Of a DNA stretch of 64,000 nt, positions 1 through 12,193 are shown piece after piece. A program made the translations under genes and the position numbers. The stretch is from Cytospora piceicola (taxonomy: Eukaryota; Ascomycota; Sordariomycetes; Diaporthales; Cytosporaceae): NCBI GenBank assembly GCA_023375675.1, contig JALQBC010000079.1, positions 1 to 64,000 of the forward strand. Reading direction: 5' to 3'. Positions within the stretch are counted from its first letter, which is position 1. The number at the start of each line of letters is the position of its first letter. The notes under the pieces were generated by a model. That model made no database searches. It was given only the letters and a program-made list of their open reading frames with translations, and was not told where the DNA came from.

Positions 1-128
1 CCTAACCCTAACCCTAACCCTAACCCTAACCCTAACCCTAACCCTAACCCTAACCCTAACCCTAACCCTAACCCTAACCCTAACCCTAACCCTAACCCTA
101 ACCCTAACCCTAACCCTCACCCTAACCC
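1..128. repeat. Telomere repeat array (CCCTAA)n
   Basis: About twenty head-to-tail CCCTAA hexamers start at base 1. The C-rich strand reads inward, as expected for the left end of a chromosome. One degenerate unit (CCCTCAC) lies at about 115-121, and the array decays just after it. TTAGGG-type telomeres are the norm in filamentous ascomycetes. The window is therefore a true chromosome terminus. Confidence 0.98.
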
Positions 129-2390
129 AAATAAATCGGGTTTATAAGCTTAAAGCGATTTAAACCCTATTTTTAATTTATTTTTATTTTTAGTATTAAA
201 CTAAATATTAATACTATTAGATTAGCTAAAAAATATAGTATTTATATAAATACTATAGTAAAAGTATTAAGTTTAAATCTCGAAAAGTTATACTTTTTTC
301 TTTTTATTACTAGTCGCTTATAGATTTATTATATATATATTAAATTATTTTATTTATATATATACTTAGTGTTAAGTTATTAGCTTTAATAAGCCCGATT
401 TAAAAAAGTTTTTAATATTTTTACTTTTTCTTAATACTACTTTACCGCTTAAAGTTAATATTAGTATATAATAAAGTATACTATAATAAAGCCTGTTTAT
501 TCTTTTAAATAACGGTATAAAATATATATTTTAATTCCTTTATATAAGCGGTATAAAGTATTAAAATAGTAAATAATATTTATATTTATTATTTCTTAAA
601 AGACTTAACTCCTTTTAAATCTAGGTTTTATTAGTTCTTTTTTTATTTTACTAATACTATTATATTTTACCTATAAAACCGTATACTTACTTTATTTTTA
701 TATATACCCTTCGGTTATATATTACTAGTAATATATAAGTAAAATATTATTTTTTTTAAATTAATTTAACTTTAAAATATAGGTTAGCCTGCTTATTTAT
801 ATACTTTCTAACTATTAAATTTAATATTATATACGTTTAATTTTATTCGATTTTATAGTATTTTGTTTTTACCTGATTTTATTAATATAAATAGCTTAAA
901 AAGAAAACTTAGTAAAACCTTTTAATAAATAGATCTCTTTTACCTTCTCCTCTTACTAATTTAAAAAGCAACTCTTTTTATAAGGGGTTTAAAGTAAGTA
1001 AATTTATAATTAAATAGATTTTATAGTAGATTAAATAGTATAGTTAGTAGTTATATAATAAATATAGTAATTTAAAGGTTTTTAGTTTAAATCTCTTATA
1101 TAGTGCTTTTTATAATAAAATTAAAATTGTAAGAATTTGTAAATTAAATAAAATAAAATTATAAATTTAAATAATTTATAATTTAATTAAATAAAATCGT
1201 AATTAAATTAATTAAAATTTCTTTTATTTCTCTTTTTACTTTTATTATATATATATATATTTAAGATATATACTTATATATTTATTTTATATATTAAAAA
1301 TTAACTTATTTATTTAATTATTAAAGTATTTATATAATATATTATTTATATATATATTTACTTATTTACTTACTTATTTACTTAATATAATATATTTAAA
1401 TATTATATAGTTAATACTATAATTTTATTCTTTTTAATTTTAGCTTTTTATAAATATTTAAATTATTTTATTATATTAAGAATAATAAGTATAGTAGTTA
1501 TAATAGAATATTTACTATAGTAATAATAATATTTATTATATTAAGTTAAATATTAAAAAACTACTAATAAGGTTTTATTTATTTTATTTTTAACTTTTTA
1601 TAAATATTTAAATCGTTTTATTATATTAAGAATAATAAATATAGTAGCTATAATAGAATATTTACTATAGTAATATTAATATCTATTATATTAAGTTAAA
1701 TATTAAAAAAGTAAAGATAAGGTTTTATTATTTTTAATTTATAGTTTTTATAAATATTTAAATCGTTTTATTATATTAAGAATAGTAAGTATAGTAGCTA
1801 TAATAGAATATTTACTATAATAATAATAATATTTATTATATTAAGTTAAATATTAAAAAACTACTAATAAGGTTTTATTTATTTTATTTTTAGTTTTTTA
1901 TAAATATTTAAATCGTTTTATTATATTAAAAATAGTAAGTATAGTAACTATAATAGAATATATACTATAGTAATATTAATATTTATTATATTAAATTAAA
2001 TATTAATAAACTACTAAAAGGGTTTTCTTTATTTTATTTTTAAGTTTATAAAAATATTAAAAAGTATTTAGTTATATAAAGAATAAAACGTATATTATAT
2101 ATAATAAAACTATTAATATATTAAGGTTAATATTTATTTTATTAAATTAGATATAAAAATATTAAAAATACTCTTTTAAAGTGTAAAATTTATATTATTA
2201 AAATATATTTTATTTATTTAATTATATTAAAAATTAAACTTTAAATTATTAATTCTATAGTAAATATACTATAGCTATATTAGTAATAAGCTTTTTATAA
2301 TAGCGGTTAGTATAGTAATATAGTTTAATTAATTATAGTTATTATAATAATATATTAAACTATATTAATAAAAAGTAAGGCTGTAAAAAC
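129..2390. other. AT-rich subtelomeric block, RIP-like
   Basis: This stretch is extremely AT-rich, dominated by TA, TAA and TTTA strings, and has no reading frame worth calling. The composition is what RIP leaves behind in repeated DNA. I could not recognise the parent element. The only ordered structure is the 150-bp tandem array at 1441-2040. Confidence 0.8.
1441..2040. repeat. 150-bp tandem repeat, four copies
   Basis: Four consecutive units begin at 1441, 1591, 1741 and 1891, so the period is exactly 150 bp. Each starts with a variant of TAG/CTTTTTATAAATATTTAAA and contains TTATATTAAGAATA and ATAGAATATTTACTATA. Units differ by scattered substitutions, mostly G/A and C/T. A fifth unit starts at 2041 but is degenerate. 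There is no coding potential. Confidence 0.85.
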
Positions 2391-2690
2391 GGCTAAGGTT
2401 AAGGCTATAATAAGGGAGGGTAAGGGGCGAATCCGTAGGGCTTACCTTAGAGTTTTAAATATTTACCCTCCCTGATAAGATAAAAAATAAATAAAAATAG
2501 AGTTTTATAGCCCTTTTCGTAAGGATTCCGATTCAGGTTAAATTATTAAATTCGGAGCTAAACTCGGCGTGGAAGGCCGGTTCGAAAACCAAGCCCCCGG
2601 GCTAGCCTATTAGGCGCCGCGCTGCCGCCCTACCTGCAAGGGTTTAGTAGAATAGGGTCCTATTCCACTAGACAATAACTGTTAGAATTT
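2391..2690. other. GC-richer island inside AT-rich subtelomere
   Basis: About 300 bp of near-normal composition is embedded in AT-rich DNA. It contains an inverted pair (AGGGAGGGTAA near 2415 and TTTACCCTCCCT near 2460) and a CG-dense stretch at about 2560-2640. No open reading frame or RNA gene is recognised. It may be a short insertion or remnant too small to be mutated by RIP. Confidence 0.5.
2641..2673. repeat. Imperfect inverted repeat (hairpin)
   Basis: The arms GTTTAGTAGAATAGG and the complement of TCCTATTCCACTAGAC face each other around about 2657. The mismatches seen are of the C/T and G/A type. It could be the end of a small transposable element; no partner copy was found in the window. 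Confidence 0.5.
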
Positions 2691-3185
2691 ATTATTTAAA
2701 GCTATTTAAAGTTAAATTTAAATATCTTTTAATTTAAAATATAGTTTATTATAGCTTTAAAAGCTTTATTTTTAAAAGAAGCTTAAATATTCTTTTAAAG
2801 CTTATTTTATTAATTTTTAATATATAACTATTAATGTTTATTTTATTTAATTAAAGTAATATAGAAATATAAAGCTTAAAGTTATATAAAGTTAAAGAAA
2901 GAGGTAAAAAAGTATATTTATAAAGTAAAGCTAAAGATTACTTTATATAGTATTTATAAAAAGCTAATAAAGAGTAAAAATAAGGTTAGAAAGCTTTACT
3001 CTTAAAGATTACGCTTTAATTTAAATTATTATTATTCTTTAAAATAAGAACCTGTATATATATTACTAGTGTTAAGGTATAGCGCCAGATTAGTATATTA
3101 GAGGCTGTGGTTTAGCTATACCTGTAAACAGGAACTCGAATCAGACCTGGTTCTAATTAGAAATAAATGTTAGGTCTGAAAGGAG
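2691..3185. other. AT-rich spacer up to the first gene block
   Basis: This is AT-rich sequence without genes. Near its right edge, 3141-3179, is a stem of TCAGACCT paired with AGGTCTGA. Its loop contains the perfect palindrome TTCTAATTAGAA (3151-3162). Composition returns to normal just after this hairpin. Confidence 0.6.
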
Positions 3186-3522
3186 CTATATAAAAAAAGG
3201 AGGCAAATAAAACACAATGTTATAAAGTCTTAGCCGTGGAATATGGATAAGTTGGAGCTCGTGACACTGCATTATAACGTAGCATGTTTTGTGAACGATC
3301 GGGCATAGCTTGCTTACTGAAAGGCCACCACGAAGCATGCATTCATTGCTATATCTATGTCGGCTTCTGGAGTGAAGTCTCTTCAGATTTTGCGTTTGTC
3401 TTTCCTGGACACTCAAAACCTCCCATTATAATCATCAAGCAGGTTCCATGCCCCAAGGGATCATATATCATGCAAAGAACGGATACCGGATCGACTTGAA
3501 AAGCCCTGCTTATATGAGCCTC

Positions 3523-4730
3523 TTACAGCTTTTGCATAGCAGCCTGGGGTTGGCACAATTAGCATCAAGTTCATCCACATGCTTCTTGGTTGGCTACTTA
3601 CGATATCGGTAGACTGGACGTAGTCCTCGAAGCCGGCAATTTCCTCCTCGAGGTCCTGAAGAGATATCTTCTCGTCCTCAACGACCAGGCTGATCTGCAG
3701 CTTGTTGACACCGTAACCAACGGGCAACAGCTTAGAGGTACCCCAAAGAAGACCGTCCTTCTCAATGCTACGGACGGACGCCTCTAGGGCCTTCATGTCG
3801 GTCTCGTTATCTGCAGTGAACCTCGATCAGTATCAAACATATAAGCGGGTACAGAGGAGAGGAGATAGTTTGTGGTACGTACCCCAGGGCTTGACATCCA
3901 TGATAACAACGGACTTGGCAGCAGCCTTGGGCTTGGCAGCCTTCTTCTTCTTATATGCAGCCAGGCGCTCCTCGCGGATACGGGCAGCCTCGGCATCCTC
4001 CTCCTCGTCGTCACTGCCAAACAGGTCGACATCGTCATCCTCCTCCTCGGCGGCGGGCGACTTGGCGGGGTTCAGAGTGGCGGCGACGACTTCGGGGCCA
4101 TAGACGGTATAGGGCTTGGAGGCGTCACCAGGCAGGGTCGCGAAGTCGGCCTCGTAAGAGGCGATGTGTTTCCACCAGCGAGCGGCGTGGGGGTACTTGG
4201 CGGCATCGGGGCTCTCCTTTAGGGCCTTATAGCAGGAAACATCGGCCTGGGAGGCGGCATAACTGGAGCCCACAATGTTAGTCTCCCGATCAGGGACCAG
4301 TTTCAAACGCAATGATAAGGAAGGCTGGTGGTATGGAAATTCAGAGATGCACGGAGAGCTTTGTTATGTCCTCAACTTCGCAGGTCTCGAGTCTCTTCAT
4401 AAACACGGACAACTGTTCTCATCATCCCGCGATGCGAGATGAGGAGCATCGGATGAGGCAGAGCATTCCATCTACGTGGACAATACAATCTGCCACCTCG
4501 TTGGAGAATATCCTCGGACATAAACAGAGGAGAGAGCGCCTACCCGACGATGTAGGATCGAGTGGTCAACCAGCTGTCGAGGACTGAGTGATTGGTTAGC
4601 TTTCGGTTTTAGAGGTGCAGAGTGTTCGTTCGCAATGCGATTGCTCGCGATGGGGTCGAAAAATATGCACAATTATTAAGAGGAACTCACCAGTCAGACC
4701 AGTATCTTGGAGGAAGTCGACGAAACCCAT
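3523..4730 (-). CDS. Translation elongation factor 1-beta (eEF1B guanine-exchange subunit)
   Basis: This is the nucleotide-exchange factor that recharges eEF1A with GTP during translation elongation in the cytosol. The first exon (4691-4730) encodes [13 protein letters not shown] and ends at a GTGAGT donor. The next clear exon holds the GST-C-like segment ([25 protein letters not shown]), the acidic linker [19 protein letters not shown] and the Lys-rich stretch. Two further introns are placed exactly: 3811-3882 (rejoins KPW to DNETD) and 3544-3601 (rejoins [10 protein letters not shown] to AAMQKL-stop). The C-terminal exchange domain ([35 protein letters not shown]) is complete. The boundary of the exon starting near 4310-4330 is unresolved: the frame does not join directly to exon 1, so a small extra exon is likely. 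No disabling change is seen. A housekeeping gene only 3.5 kb from a telomere is unusual. Confidence 0.93.
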
Positions 4731-5403
4731 TTTGGCGAGGTAGAGAAAGAATCTGTTAGGATATAAGGGGGTATCTGAACAAGGAGACTTTAGAGCCGAA
4801 GACGAGATACAGTGAGATAAAGAGGTTTGGTAGGTCTGATGAACTCGTCGCTGGGCCACTCGTTTCGCATTCCAAATAGCGTGTAGTAAAACAATCAAGG
4901 CAGTCGTTGAGGCAGGGACTAAGAGTTGTTACAGGGACAGTTAAGTATTACGGACTCAGACCTATAAGATGCTGCTTGCCCAGGTAACAGCAAATGCAAT
5001 AGGACCTTGCATGAGTCACATGTTGGGTCCAACCACGGGGCATAATTGATCGCTAGGAATGCTGACAATGCTGTTGTTGTCGGTTATAAGTCACACCGGG
5101 CACGAGTATACCAGGATGTCATTCGATAACTGACGGAATGCGTGAGGGGTTTGTGCATGTTGGTAGCAAAGCTCCATTGATGGATCACCAACATGTAAGC
5201 GATGGATTCCCAACTTGGGGGCGATAGATCCGTAAAGAGCATTCGATTACATCTATCCGTCCCCGGCCCACTCGGGATATCGATACTTTCTGGGTCATAT
5301 CATTGATGGACCCTTCTATACTAATTATACTATTCAGCTGTTGACACAGATCCCGATTCTGACACCATATACATCTTTATATTCTGAAATTTAGCCACGC
5401 TCT
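4731..5403. promoter_or_regulatory. Divergent intergenic region between EF-1 beta and the transcription factor
   Basis: The two flanking genes are transcribed away from each other, so both promoters should lie in these roughly 670 bp. No clear TATA box or known operator can be assigned by eye. No additional gene is visible. Confidence 0.5.
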
Positions 5404-8017
5404 ATGCGCAACATGAACGTGACAAAAGCGACAGAAGCGGCAGAACACACAAGCATTCCGCCCGAGCCCGGGCAACTGCAACAGTCCACCCAAGAGGCCG
5501 CTACCTGTTCTGCCTCCAACTCGGTCGGCCACGGTCTGACAGCGAACGCCAACGAGATGAATGAGCGACTACGGGCTAGAGAGAATGAAGCATCGAGCCG
5601 GCGGGTGGCGTGCAACCAATGCCGTGGACGCAAAGTGCGTTGTGACCGAGTGTATCCAGCTTGTGGACGATGTTCGAAAATGGGCCACAGCTGTATCTAC
5701 GCGGCACCTTCTGCCCCACACATCACCAAGCTTGACTTGGCCCGACTCCTACAAAGCCTTCACACACGCCTTGGTCCGTTGTGCCCCATCTTGGCTGGAG
5801 CAACATTTGGTTCTGGAGAGGTCTTGATGTTGCTGACATCGGAGTGATTGCAGACCAAGCAGAGACTCGTATGGCTTTGAGCTCCCCATTTCTGCCTGGT
5901 AAAATCCAAGTTGATGAGTTCGCCGCAGAATGGACCAACGCAGGTTTTGGACACAGTCCCGCGGCTCAGGCTCAATCTCAGGCTGTCGACCCTCGACTTC
6001 TTCCTGAAATGAATGGGGTTCATCCAGGTTCGACGCAGCAGCAACAGCCCCCAAATACATTGTTTTGGCCATCAATGAGTGGTGAATATGAATGGTGCTG
6101 CTGCCCTGCTGAGTTGAGGTCTCTCTGTCTGAGGCTAACCAAAAAACACCTAGCAGGCAAGAGCCAGAAGATATTTACACATCCAACATCTTGAACGGGA
6201 CTGATTCTATGGGGGTTTCCATGCAGTCTACAGACGAGACTCATGAGATCGAGGCTATGTTGAAAGACTGGGAGGAACACTCGCAAACACTGAGTAATGA
6301 TGCTAGAAATCGGCCCAACAGCAGCGGCGCGAGTACCATACCAAAGTTGTAAGTCGTCCAAAGTTGCCCGTCCACACGGGGAGAAAACAAGAAGATACTT
6401 GGAGGGGGCATCGGGACTGACCTTGGCTATCGACCGAGGATAGACATGCCATCTACTTTGATATTTTCGATCCAATCATTCCCATCATACATCATTCTCG
6501 GTTCTACGACGAGCTAAAGAGCTCGCCCGACTCGACTCACCTGGAGGCCCTATCGTACGCCATGGCCACGGTCGGCACACTCGCAGCAGGCACTAGAGCC
6601 GATGTTGCCCACACGGCCGACGCATGCTACACACAATCCAGGACCCTACTAGAGTTATGCCTTCGACAGGAGGACGCAGTTGGCCTCAGCAATATTGATA
6701 CGCTGCAGGCCTGCGTCTTGCTCTGCTTCTACGAGCTCAAGCATCCAAATTTTCCAAGGGCCTGGATGAGCCTCGGAAGAGCTACCGGACTGGCCAAGAT
6801 GATGGGACTGGAGAGGATCGATGCGGCCCAGGATGTTCCCGCCTCTCCACATGTGAGCTGGGCCACACCATTGCCTCCCTGCCTTGATGCGGCTGAGTTC
6901 GAGGAGAGGCGACGAACCTTCTGGAAGTTGTATACACTGGACGCCTATGCCGGCATGCGCATTGATGACTGGACTCCCGCATTCAGTGCGGAGTGTGAGG
7001 TCTGTCACTGTCCCAATAGGCCGTGTCTAGGTACCAAAGGCCTACCTAGGAACAGTATGCTAACAATGATGCAGAGATCCATGCGACTGCCCTGTTCTGG
7101 TGACCTGTCTGCGGTCACCAGAAGTTCTGATATGCCATCGCTCACAGGGGTATATGACATCCTGGGGAGCAAGAGCCTCTCCTCCTTTGCTGGTCATGTC
7201 GTAGTAATGTCTTTATACAAGCGCTGTCACGACCACGAGCAGACCGCGCTTCGAAGTCCTCTTTACCCGTTCTGGGACAGCTTTTACGCAATCGACAAGT
7301 CTATCAGGCAGTGTCAAAAGGGTTTGTTCCAAGGAAACAACCCGAGCCAGAGTCCTCGCCCTCACACCGATGCTTCTGCCGGCGGTGTTGTCCTCTCACT
7401 GGTATCGTCGATCAACCTCGCAGCAATAGACATCAAGCTCCGCATGACGGCAATCCGCAAGGCCTCCAAAGAGCAATTGCAAAGCACCCTGCTAACCGAG
7501 GCCGTGGCGACCTGCATGATCGCGTCCGGCCGCATCGTTGCGGCGCTGCGGGTCGGGCGGCAGCTCATGTGGTGGCCAATAGGGGGCCACCGTTTAGGTG
7601 GGTTTCTCGGCCCCACTTTTCTGTATGAATATCTATCGGGCGTTTAGGCCCTTCCATAGAAATAATCAACACACACGAACACAACTACCACTCGTACCTA
7701 AACGGCTACTACAGCTCAAGTGGCGGGAGCAAGAGGTGTTCCAGCACTCCAACTGCATGTTCTCCTGGGCGCTGTCGACCGTCGTCCAGATGCACCTGTA
7801 TATGATGGTCAACCACGCGCGATCCCCGCGCGACAATAATCCAAACAATGACACTTCATGGTCGTCGCACATTGAAAGCATGAGGTTCCTGGCGGGCGCG
7901 ACACGGGAGCTGATGAGCCCAGAGCATATACGACCGGGCCTCCTGGAGCAGGTCGACGAGTTGATTGAAAAGGGTCAAAGGCCGCCCAAGAGAAGTCATG
8001 CTAGCATACTTCCTTGA
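5404..8017 (+). CDS. Zn(II)2Cys6 fungal transcription factor
   Basis: This is a DNA-binding regulator of the Gal4-type binuclear zinc cluster family. Near residue 70 the cluster reads CNQCRGRKVRC then ACGRCSKMGHSC, giving C-x2-C-x6-C-x6-C-x2-C-x6-C, followed by a short leucine-rich linker (LARLLQSLHTRL). The middle homology region (fungal-specific transcription factor domain) covers HAIYFDIFDPIIPIIHHSRF to about 8000. Introns: 5774-5853 (joins HTRL to DQAETRMA), about 6079-6153, and 6349-6443 (joins IPKL to HAIYFD). A fourth intron or a frame break lies between about 7600 and 7715, where the frame changes from FLGPTFLYEYL to LKWREQEVFQHSN. I could not fix it with consensus sites, so a small disabling change there is possible. 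The stop is at 8017. It may control the neighbouring dehydrogenase and the dead FAD oxidoreductase, by position only. Confidence 0.88.
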
Positions 8018-8860
8018 ATAGATGCCCCTCTACCGGGTGTTTCCAAGCTCCAGGAAGAGTTACCGATTTGTCTATCATAAAACCAGACCGGCTACCTAGG
8101 TAGTAACCAAAATTAGGATCATGGCCTGTCTATAAAGATGGATATAACCAGATAGACATAGCTCGTGCGGTGCGCCTCTATTGTACACTTAGTATTACCC
8201 TTGTGTAGCCATTCAGTGTTGGCTTCTCTGCAGTGAGACACTCCTTTTTCCTCGATTTATAGGCGACCCCCGATATCCTAGTTGCTTAAATTCATGTCAC
8301 TCTTCATCAATAGCAAAGAAGCTTGGAAGTTCACCGCCAGCATATTAGAACACATAGTATATCCTCCTCACCCAGTCTCCCGTAATCGATCAAGTTGTTT
8401 AAAAAATTAGTACGTAAATGATTTTACGTGTTTCGAATTGATCAATCTGTGCTCAGATCGAGCGCCGATTTCACAACTAGTGAAAACCTCTGGATCTCCT
8501 CTTTTAATTTCACAAATCAGATGGCTCAGTTCCATGTCATTTCTAAGTAGACACTTGGTCAAATCTCACTGAAGATGAATTTTCGACATATGCTGTCGGG
8601 GACTAATCCTGTGATTGGGTTGGATGAACAGGCAGATATAGCTTTCGCAGACTGTATGTGTGGCGGAAGAAGGCTGTCTCCGGAGATATTGCACAAGTAG
8701 TCCCTTGGAAGGTCAAACCGCATGTTCTATATATTCAGGACTTTGATGAAACTATTAAGAAAGCTTCCACACCTAGAAGTGACACGATCTCAAGCCCCTC
8801 GCGTACCGAACGTTGGCACCAGTACAAACAGGACTGCTCATTTTGTAACCCACCAACAGG
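8018..8860. other. Convergent intergenic region
   Basis: About 840 bp lie between the 3' ends of the transcription factor and dehydrogenase genes. I see no gene here. Small frames at 8658-8975 are antisense to the dehydrogenase 3' exon or random. Confidence 0.6.
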
Positions 8861-10331
8861 TCAGTACTGGAAAGTCTCCCCGACCAACTCTTCACTCAAC
8901 TTCCACAGCTTCTCGGCACTCTCAGCGTCGCTAGCAAAGTCATATGGAGCCTCGACTCGGCTATTAGCCAGATAGGCAGGTGATTTGGCTGGGATCTCGG
9001 GGTCGAGCGCCCCGACGAGTGGCGTCGCCACGCCCTGCTCCAGGGTCTTGACTTGGGGCTCGTCCCAGTACCTGCGATGCATCCATATGAAATCAGTAAC
9101 CTCTTCAACTTCCATATCAACCCCGAACCACGGACGTCACTATGGTCCTGTGAAGGACGCCAAAGCTTGGGCGGGACTGCATCTTCCTCCTGCTTCACCT
9201 TCCGTCTTCGCCCAGAGGAAAAATGAGTGGAAGACAATAAAGAGTAAAACGGGGACTTGGCTGGTTAAACGTACCATTCACGGCCTGTGTTCTTCTTGGT
9301 GATCTCGCCGATAGTCGCAAACGCGCTGGGGTCAAGATGAGTGCCAAGGTTGGTGCCCATGATCATGCCAGGGTGAACAGATGTTGACGTGATACCGAGT
9401 TGTTTTACCCTCTTCGTCAGACCGATTGCAAAAAGAATATTAGCTGTCTTGGACTGGCCATAAGCGGTCCACATATCTTTCAACAGCGTTCATTGTTAGC
9501 GGGCACCATCAAATCAAGATTGGGCATGAGGCATTCCCATGAACATAGACGCCCACATCCGGACGACATACCGTATGTCTTGCCGTCGGAGAAGTTCCAG
9601 TCATCAAAATGAAAGTGACTGGCACGGTAGCCTTGACTGCTGATGTTGACAACACGTGCGTCCCCAGCGGCCTTCAGGCTGGGGATAAGGAGGTTGGTGA
9701 GCAGGAAATGGCCAAGGTGGTTTGCTGAAAGCTGAAATTCAACTCCCTGCGGGTCCTTGGTGTACTCGGGGGTAGCCACTGCGGGTGGTTCCAACCATCA
9801 GCACGGGAATAAGACGTATGCATACACATTGTCGCCTCCATGGAGTGAAGGTAAAAAATATGGAGGGGTGCTTGGTAAGTGGCTAGGAACTGGGCGAGTG
9901 CGACATACTAACGCCGGCATTGTTGATCAAGACGTGGATACGCGGCGCATCCTTGAGGATTCTGTCGGCCGCGCTCCTCACCGATGCATGGTCGGTCAAA
10001 TCACACTGCACGAAAAGAGTCTTGATCGACCCGGAGGGGTCTTCAGCCTTGATGTTAGCCAGCACGGGGTCGACGTTCTTCTCGGTCCGCGACACGATGA
10101 TGATCTGTTCGGGCGAGCCGCGCGCCAGCGTCGTGGCGATGGCGCCTCCGATGCCCCGAGCTGCGGCGCCGGTGATGACAAAGGTGCGACCGTCTGTGCA
10201 GGTTGTTAGGATAAACTTTGGTCTGATCGTGTAGGGCCGTTCGACAATGCCCGATCGGGAGACTTGCTGATTTGGTCCTTCAAGGCGTTGACGACCTCTT
10301 GTCCGGTGCTGGTTGGGGTGAAAGCCGTCAT
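8861..10331 (-). CDS. Short-chain dehydrogenase/reductase (SDR family)
   Basis: This is an NAD(P)-dependent oxidoreductase with a Rossmann fold, closest in layout to retinol dehydrogenase/WW-oxidoreductase-like classical SDRs. The cofactor loop TGAAARGIGG, the structural motif NNAGV, the serine region VVNISSQGY and the catalytic YxxxK (AYGQSK) are all present in order. Introns placed from frame and GT-AG signals: 9779-9908 (GTATGT donor; NNAGV to MATPEY), 9477-9571 (SDGKTY to DMWTAYGQSK) and 9072-9274 (TGREW to YWDEPQ). A first intron lies near 10200-10270 with a CCTAAC branch motif, but its exact donor is uncertain. The start ATG at 10331 gives MTAFTPTSTGQEVV; the stop is TGA after GETFQY. 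The substrate cannot be inferred. All catalytic residues seem intact. Confidence 0.88.
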
Positions 10332-10340
10332 GATAAGTAT

Positions 10341-10392
10341 GTGTGTGTGTGTGCGTGTGTGCGTGTGTGCGTGTGTGTGTGTGTGTGTGTGT
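10341..10392. repeat. (GT)n microsatellite just upstream of the SDR start
   Basis: This is a run of GT dinucleotides with a few GC interruptions. It begins about 10 bp upstream of the dehydrogenase start codon (read on the minus strand as CA repeats), so it lies in the 5' leader or core promoter. Confidence 0.9.
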
Positions 10393-12193
10393 AATATAAA
10401 GAATGGAAATAATGCAAATGAAAATAATGCAAACAATGAGTACTTATACAGGCTGAACTGGGTGTTGCTTGAGGTGTAGTTCTAGGGAACAACTTGAATC
10501 CTCCAAGACTGGCTGTAACAAATGAACGAACTTATGCGCTTATATATGATTGTGACGGCAAACAGTGAACGTAATTCTCTAAGTGTTTGTCCACTTGGGT
10601 AATAAGAAGTCTGGGACAAGAAGCGGACATTATATCCGTTCCGCCTTAACCCAGCCGGACGCCATCGACAGGCTCTCAACATTACTCCGTCGGCCGCACC
10701 TTTATTTCTCTCTCTTCTGCCGGTGACTTGAACCCCCTTCTCCGTTGGTGTCAGGCCCGAGTGCGGGCCGTGTTTGACTGAAGTGGTATCGCTTCGTCTC
10801 GCTTCATCTTACTCACATCAGCCTTCGTATGATCAGCGGACAATCGCGGCCCGCGAAGCATGGGTTCGCGATTGCGGCTTACCTTTACCCGCTGCGTGCA
10901 CTCCGCGGCTGACAGCAGAGTAGATAGGGTTGTCCTTGTTTTTCTTCTTCTTGGCCCACGGCCACTCTGTGCTGTGCTTACCTTCACAACGGGGCAAATC
11001 AAACATCAAACCCTCCTCTTTTTGTCTTAGCTGCCAATCAACACCTTCAAGTCAACCCAAAACCCCCTAATAGTTCCAAGCACCAACGTATCCCAGCAAT
11101 CACTCACACATAATGGCTCGGTGCGTGTGTTACGACACCTGTGTTGGTACATGACATCTGTAGAACTATCTAGGTAGTGCCTCATACCAATCTCTACTCC
11201 TGTGTACTTGATACTCCATTGCTTGTCACAGCAGAAACCAAGAGCAGGCCGCTATTGGGGTAATTCGCTGAGACCTTTACATCCTTTACATACCTTACAA
11301 ATGTGGTGTTCATGCTTGTCTGGTGTACCTACCCTAGGGTATACCGGAACAAAGTCTGATCAGTTGCATGAACCGAGATCGAAGCAGCAACCCAATCAGG
11401 TTCAAAGCATGCTCTACCACTTGCTGCTGTGGTCCTACAAGGTATGAACGTGGCCATTGCAGATCGTATGTATACTGTCGCCACCTTGGGTAGCAGTCAC
11501 TTGAATGCAATGTGCATAGAACCGCGGCATATTGTTCACGTGGTCGACTAGTGACTCAGTATTTTACCTTTATCCCTTGGGGACTACGCCATGGTGAAGT
11601 ACTTCCTTGATCCCTCTCCTTGGGCAATCTTACCAGCGGTCCGCGTCTCCCGTGCTGCTCCTCCAGCCCCCTCCAGAGGATGGATGACTGATCTTTTGGG
11701 GTGAAGTGAGCAACTTTGATAGGCTGGATGGGGCCTGAAGCTATGAAGCTGTGGTGCAGATACTCTGGGACCATGGCTTGGTGAATCCGTAACATAACAA
11801 AATTATTACCATCCCTACTTACAGCACGTGGAGCAGTTATCAGCTACTACTACCAGCCTGGGCCATCTCACTGGTGTCGGCGTGGGAACAGGTAATGCAC
11901 CCCTACGTTCCGCATTTGCATTAGAGAGAGGGGGCGATGCAGGTGATTTCGCACTGGATCAATTAAACTAGACAATTCTGATCGGCCGATATGGCATCTT
12001 ACTTCGCGTATCTGGGAAGGTTCTTGACTGCTGGTGGGCGGAAGGCCAGAGGCTCACCGCAGACCTGAACTGAACTGTCGACGGCCTACAGAGACGACGC
12101 AATAATCTCTTGATTGTATTAACATCTTTCTCTGCTAGTCACCTCATTCTTCATCCGTTGTTCTCGACCCTCTTTCGAACACACTACTTTGCT
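10393..12193. other. Intergenic region; possible relic gene start at 11113
   Basis: About 1.8 kb has no gene I can defend. At 11113 a CT-rich leader precedes ATGGCTCG followed at once by a GTGCGT donor. A CACAG acceptor at 11231 leads to a few codons that could read MAR-NQEQA before a stop. This vaguely recalls the start of SERF/4F5-type proteins (MARGNQRE), but nothing longer supports it. A stem CAATCGCG/CGCGATTG sits at 10841-10848 and 10867-10874. The last 80 bp before 12194 are pyrimidine-rich and look like the leader of the FAD oxidoreductase. Confidence 0.4.

Noticed and set aside
129..3185. Telomere-linked helicase gene expected in some fungal subtelomeres
   Set aside because: No helicase motif could be read in any frame, even allowing for RIP stops.
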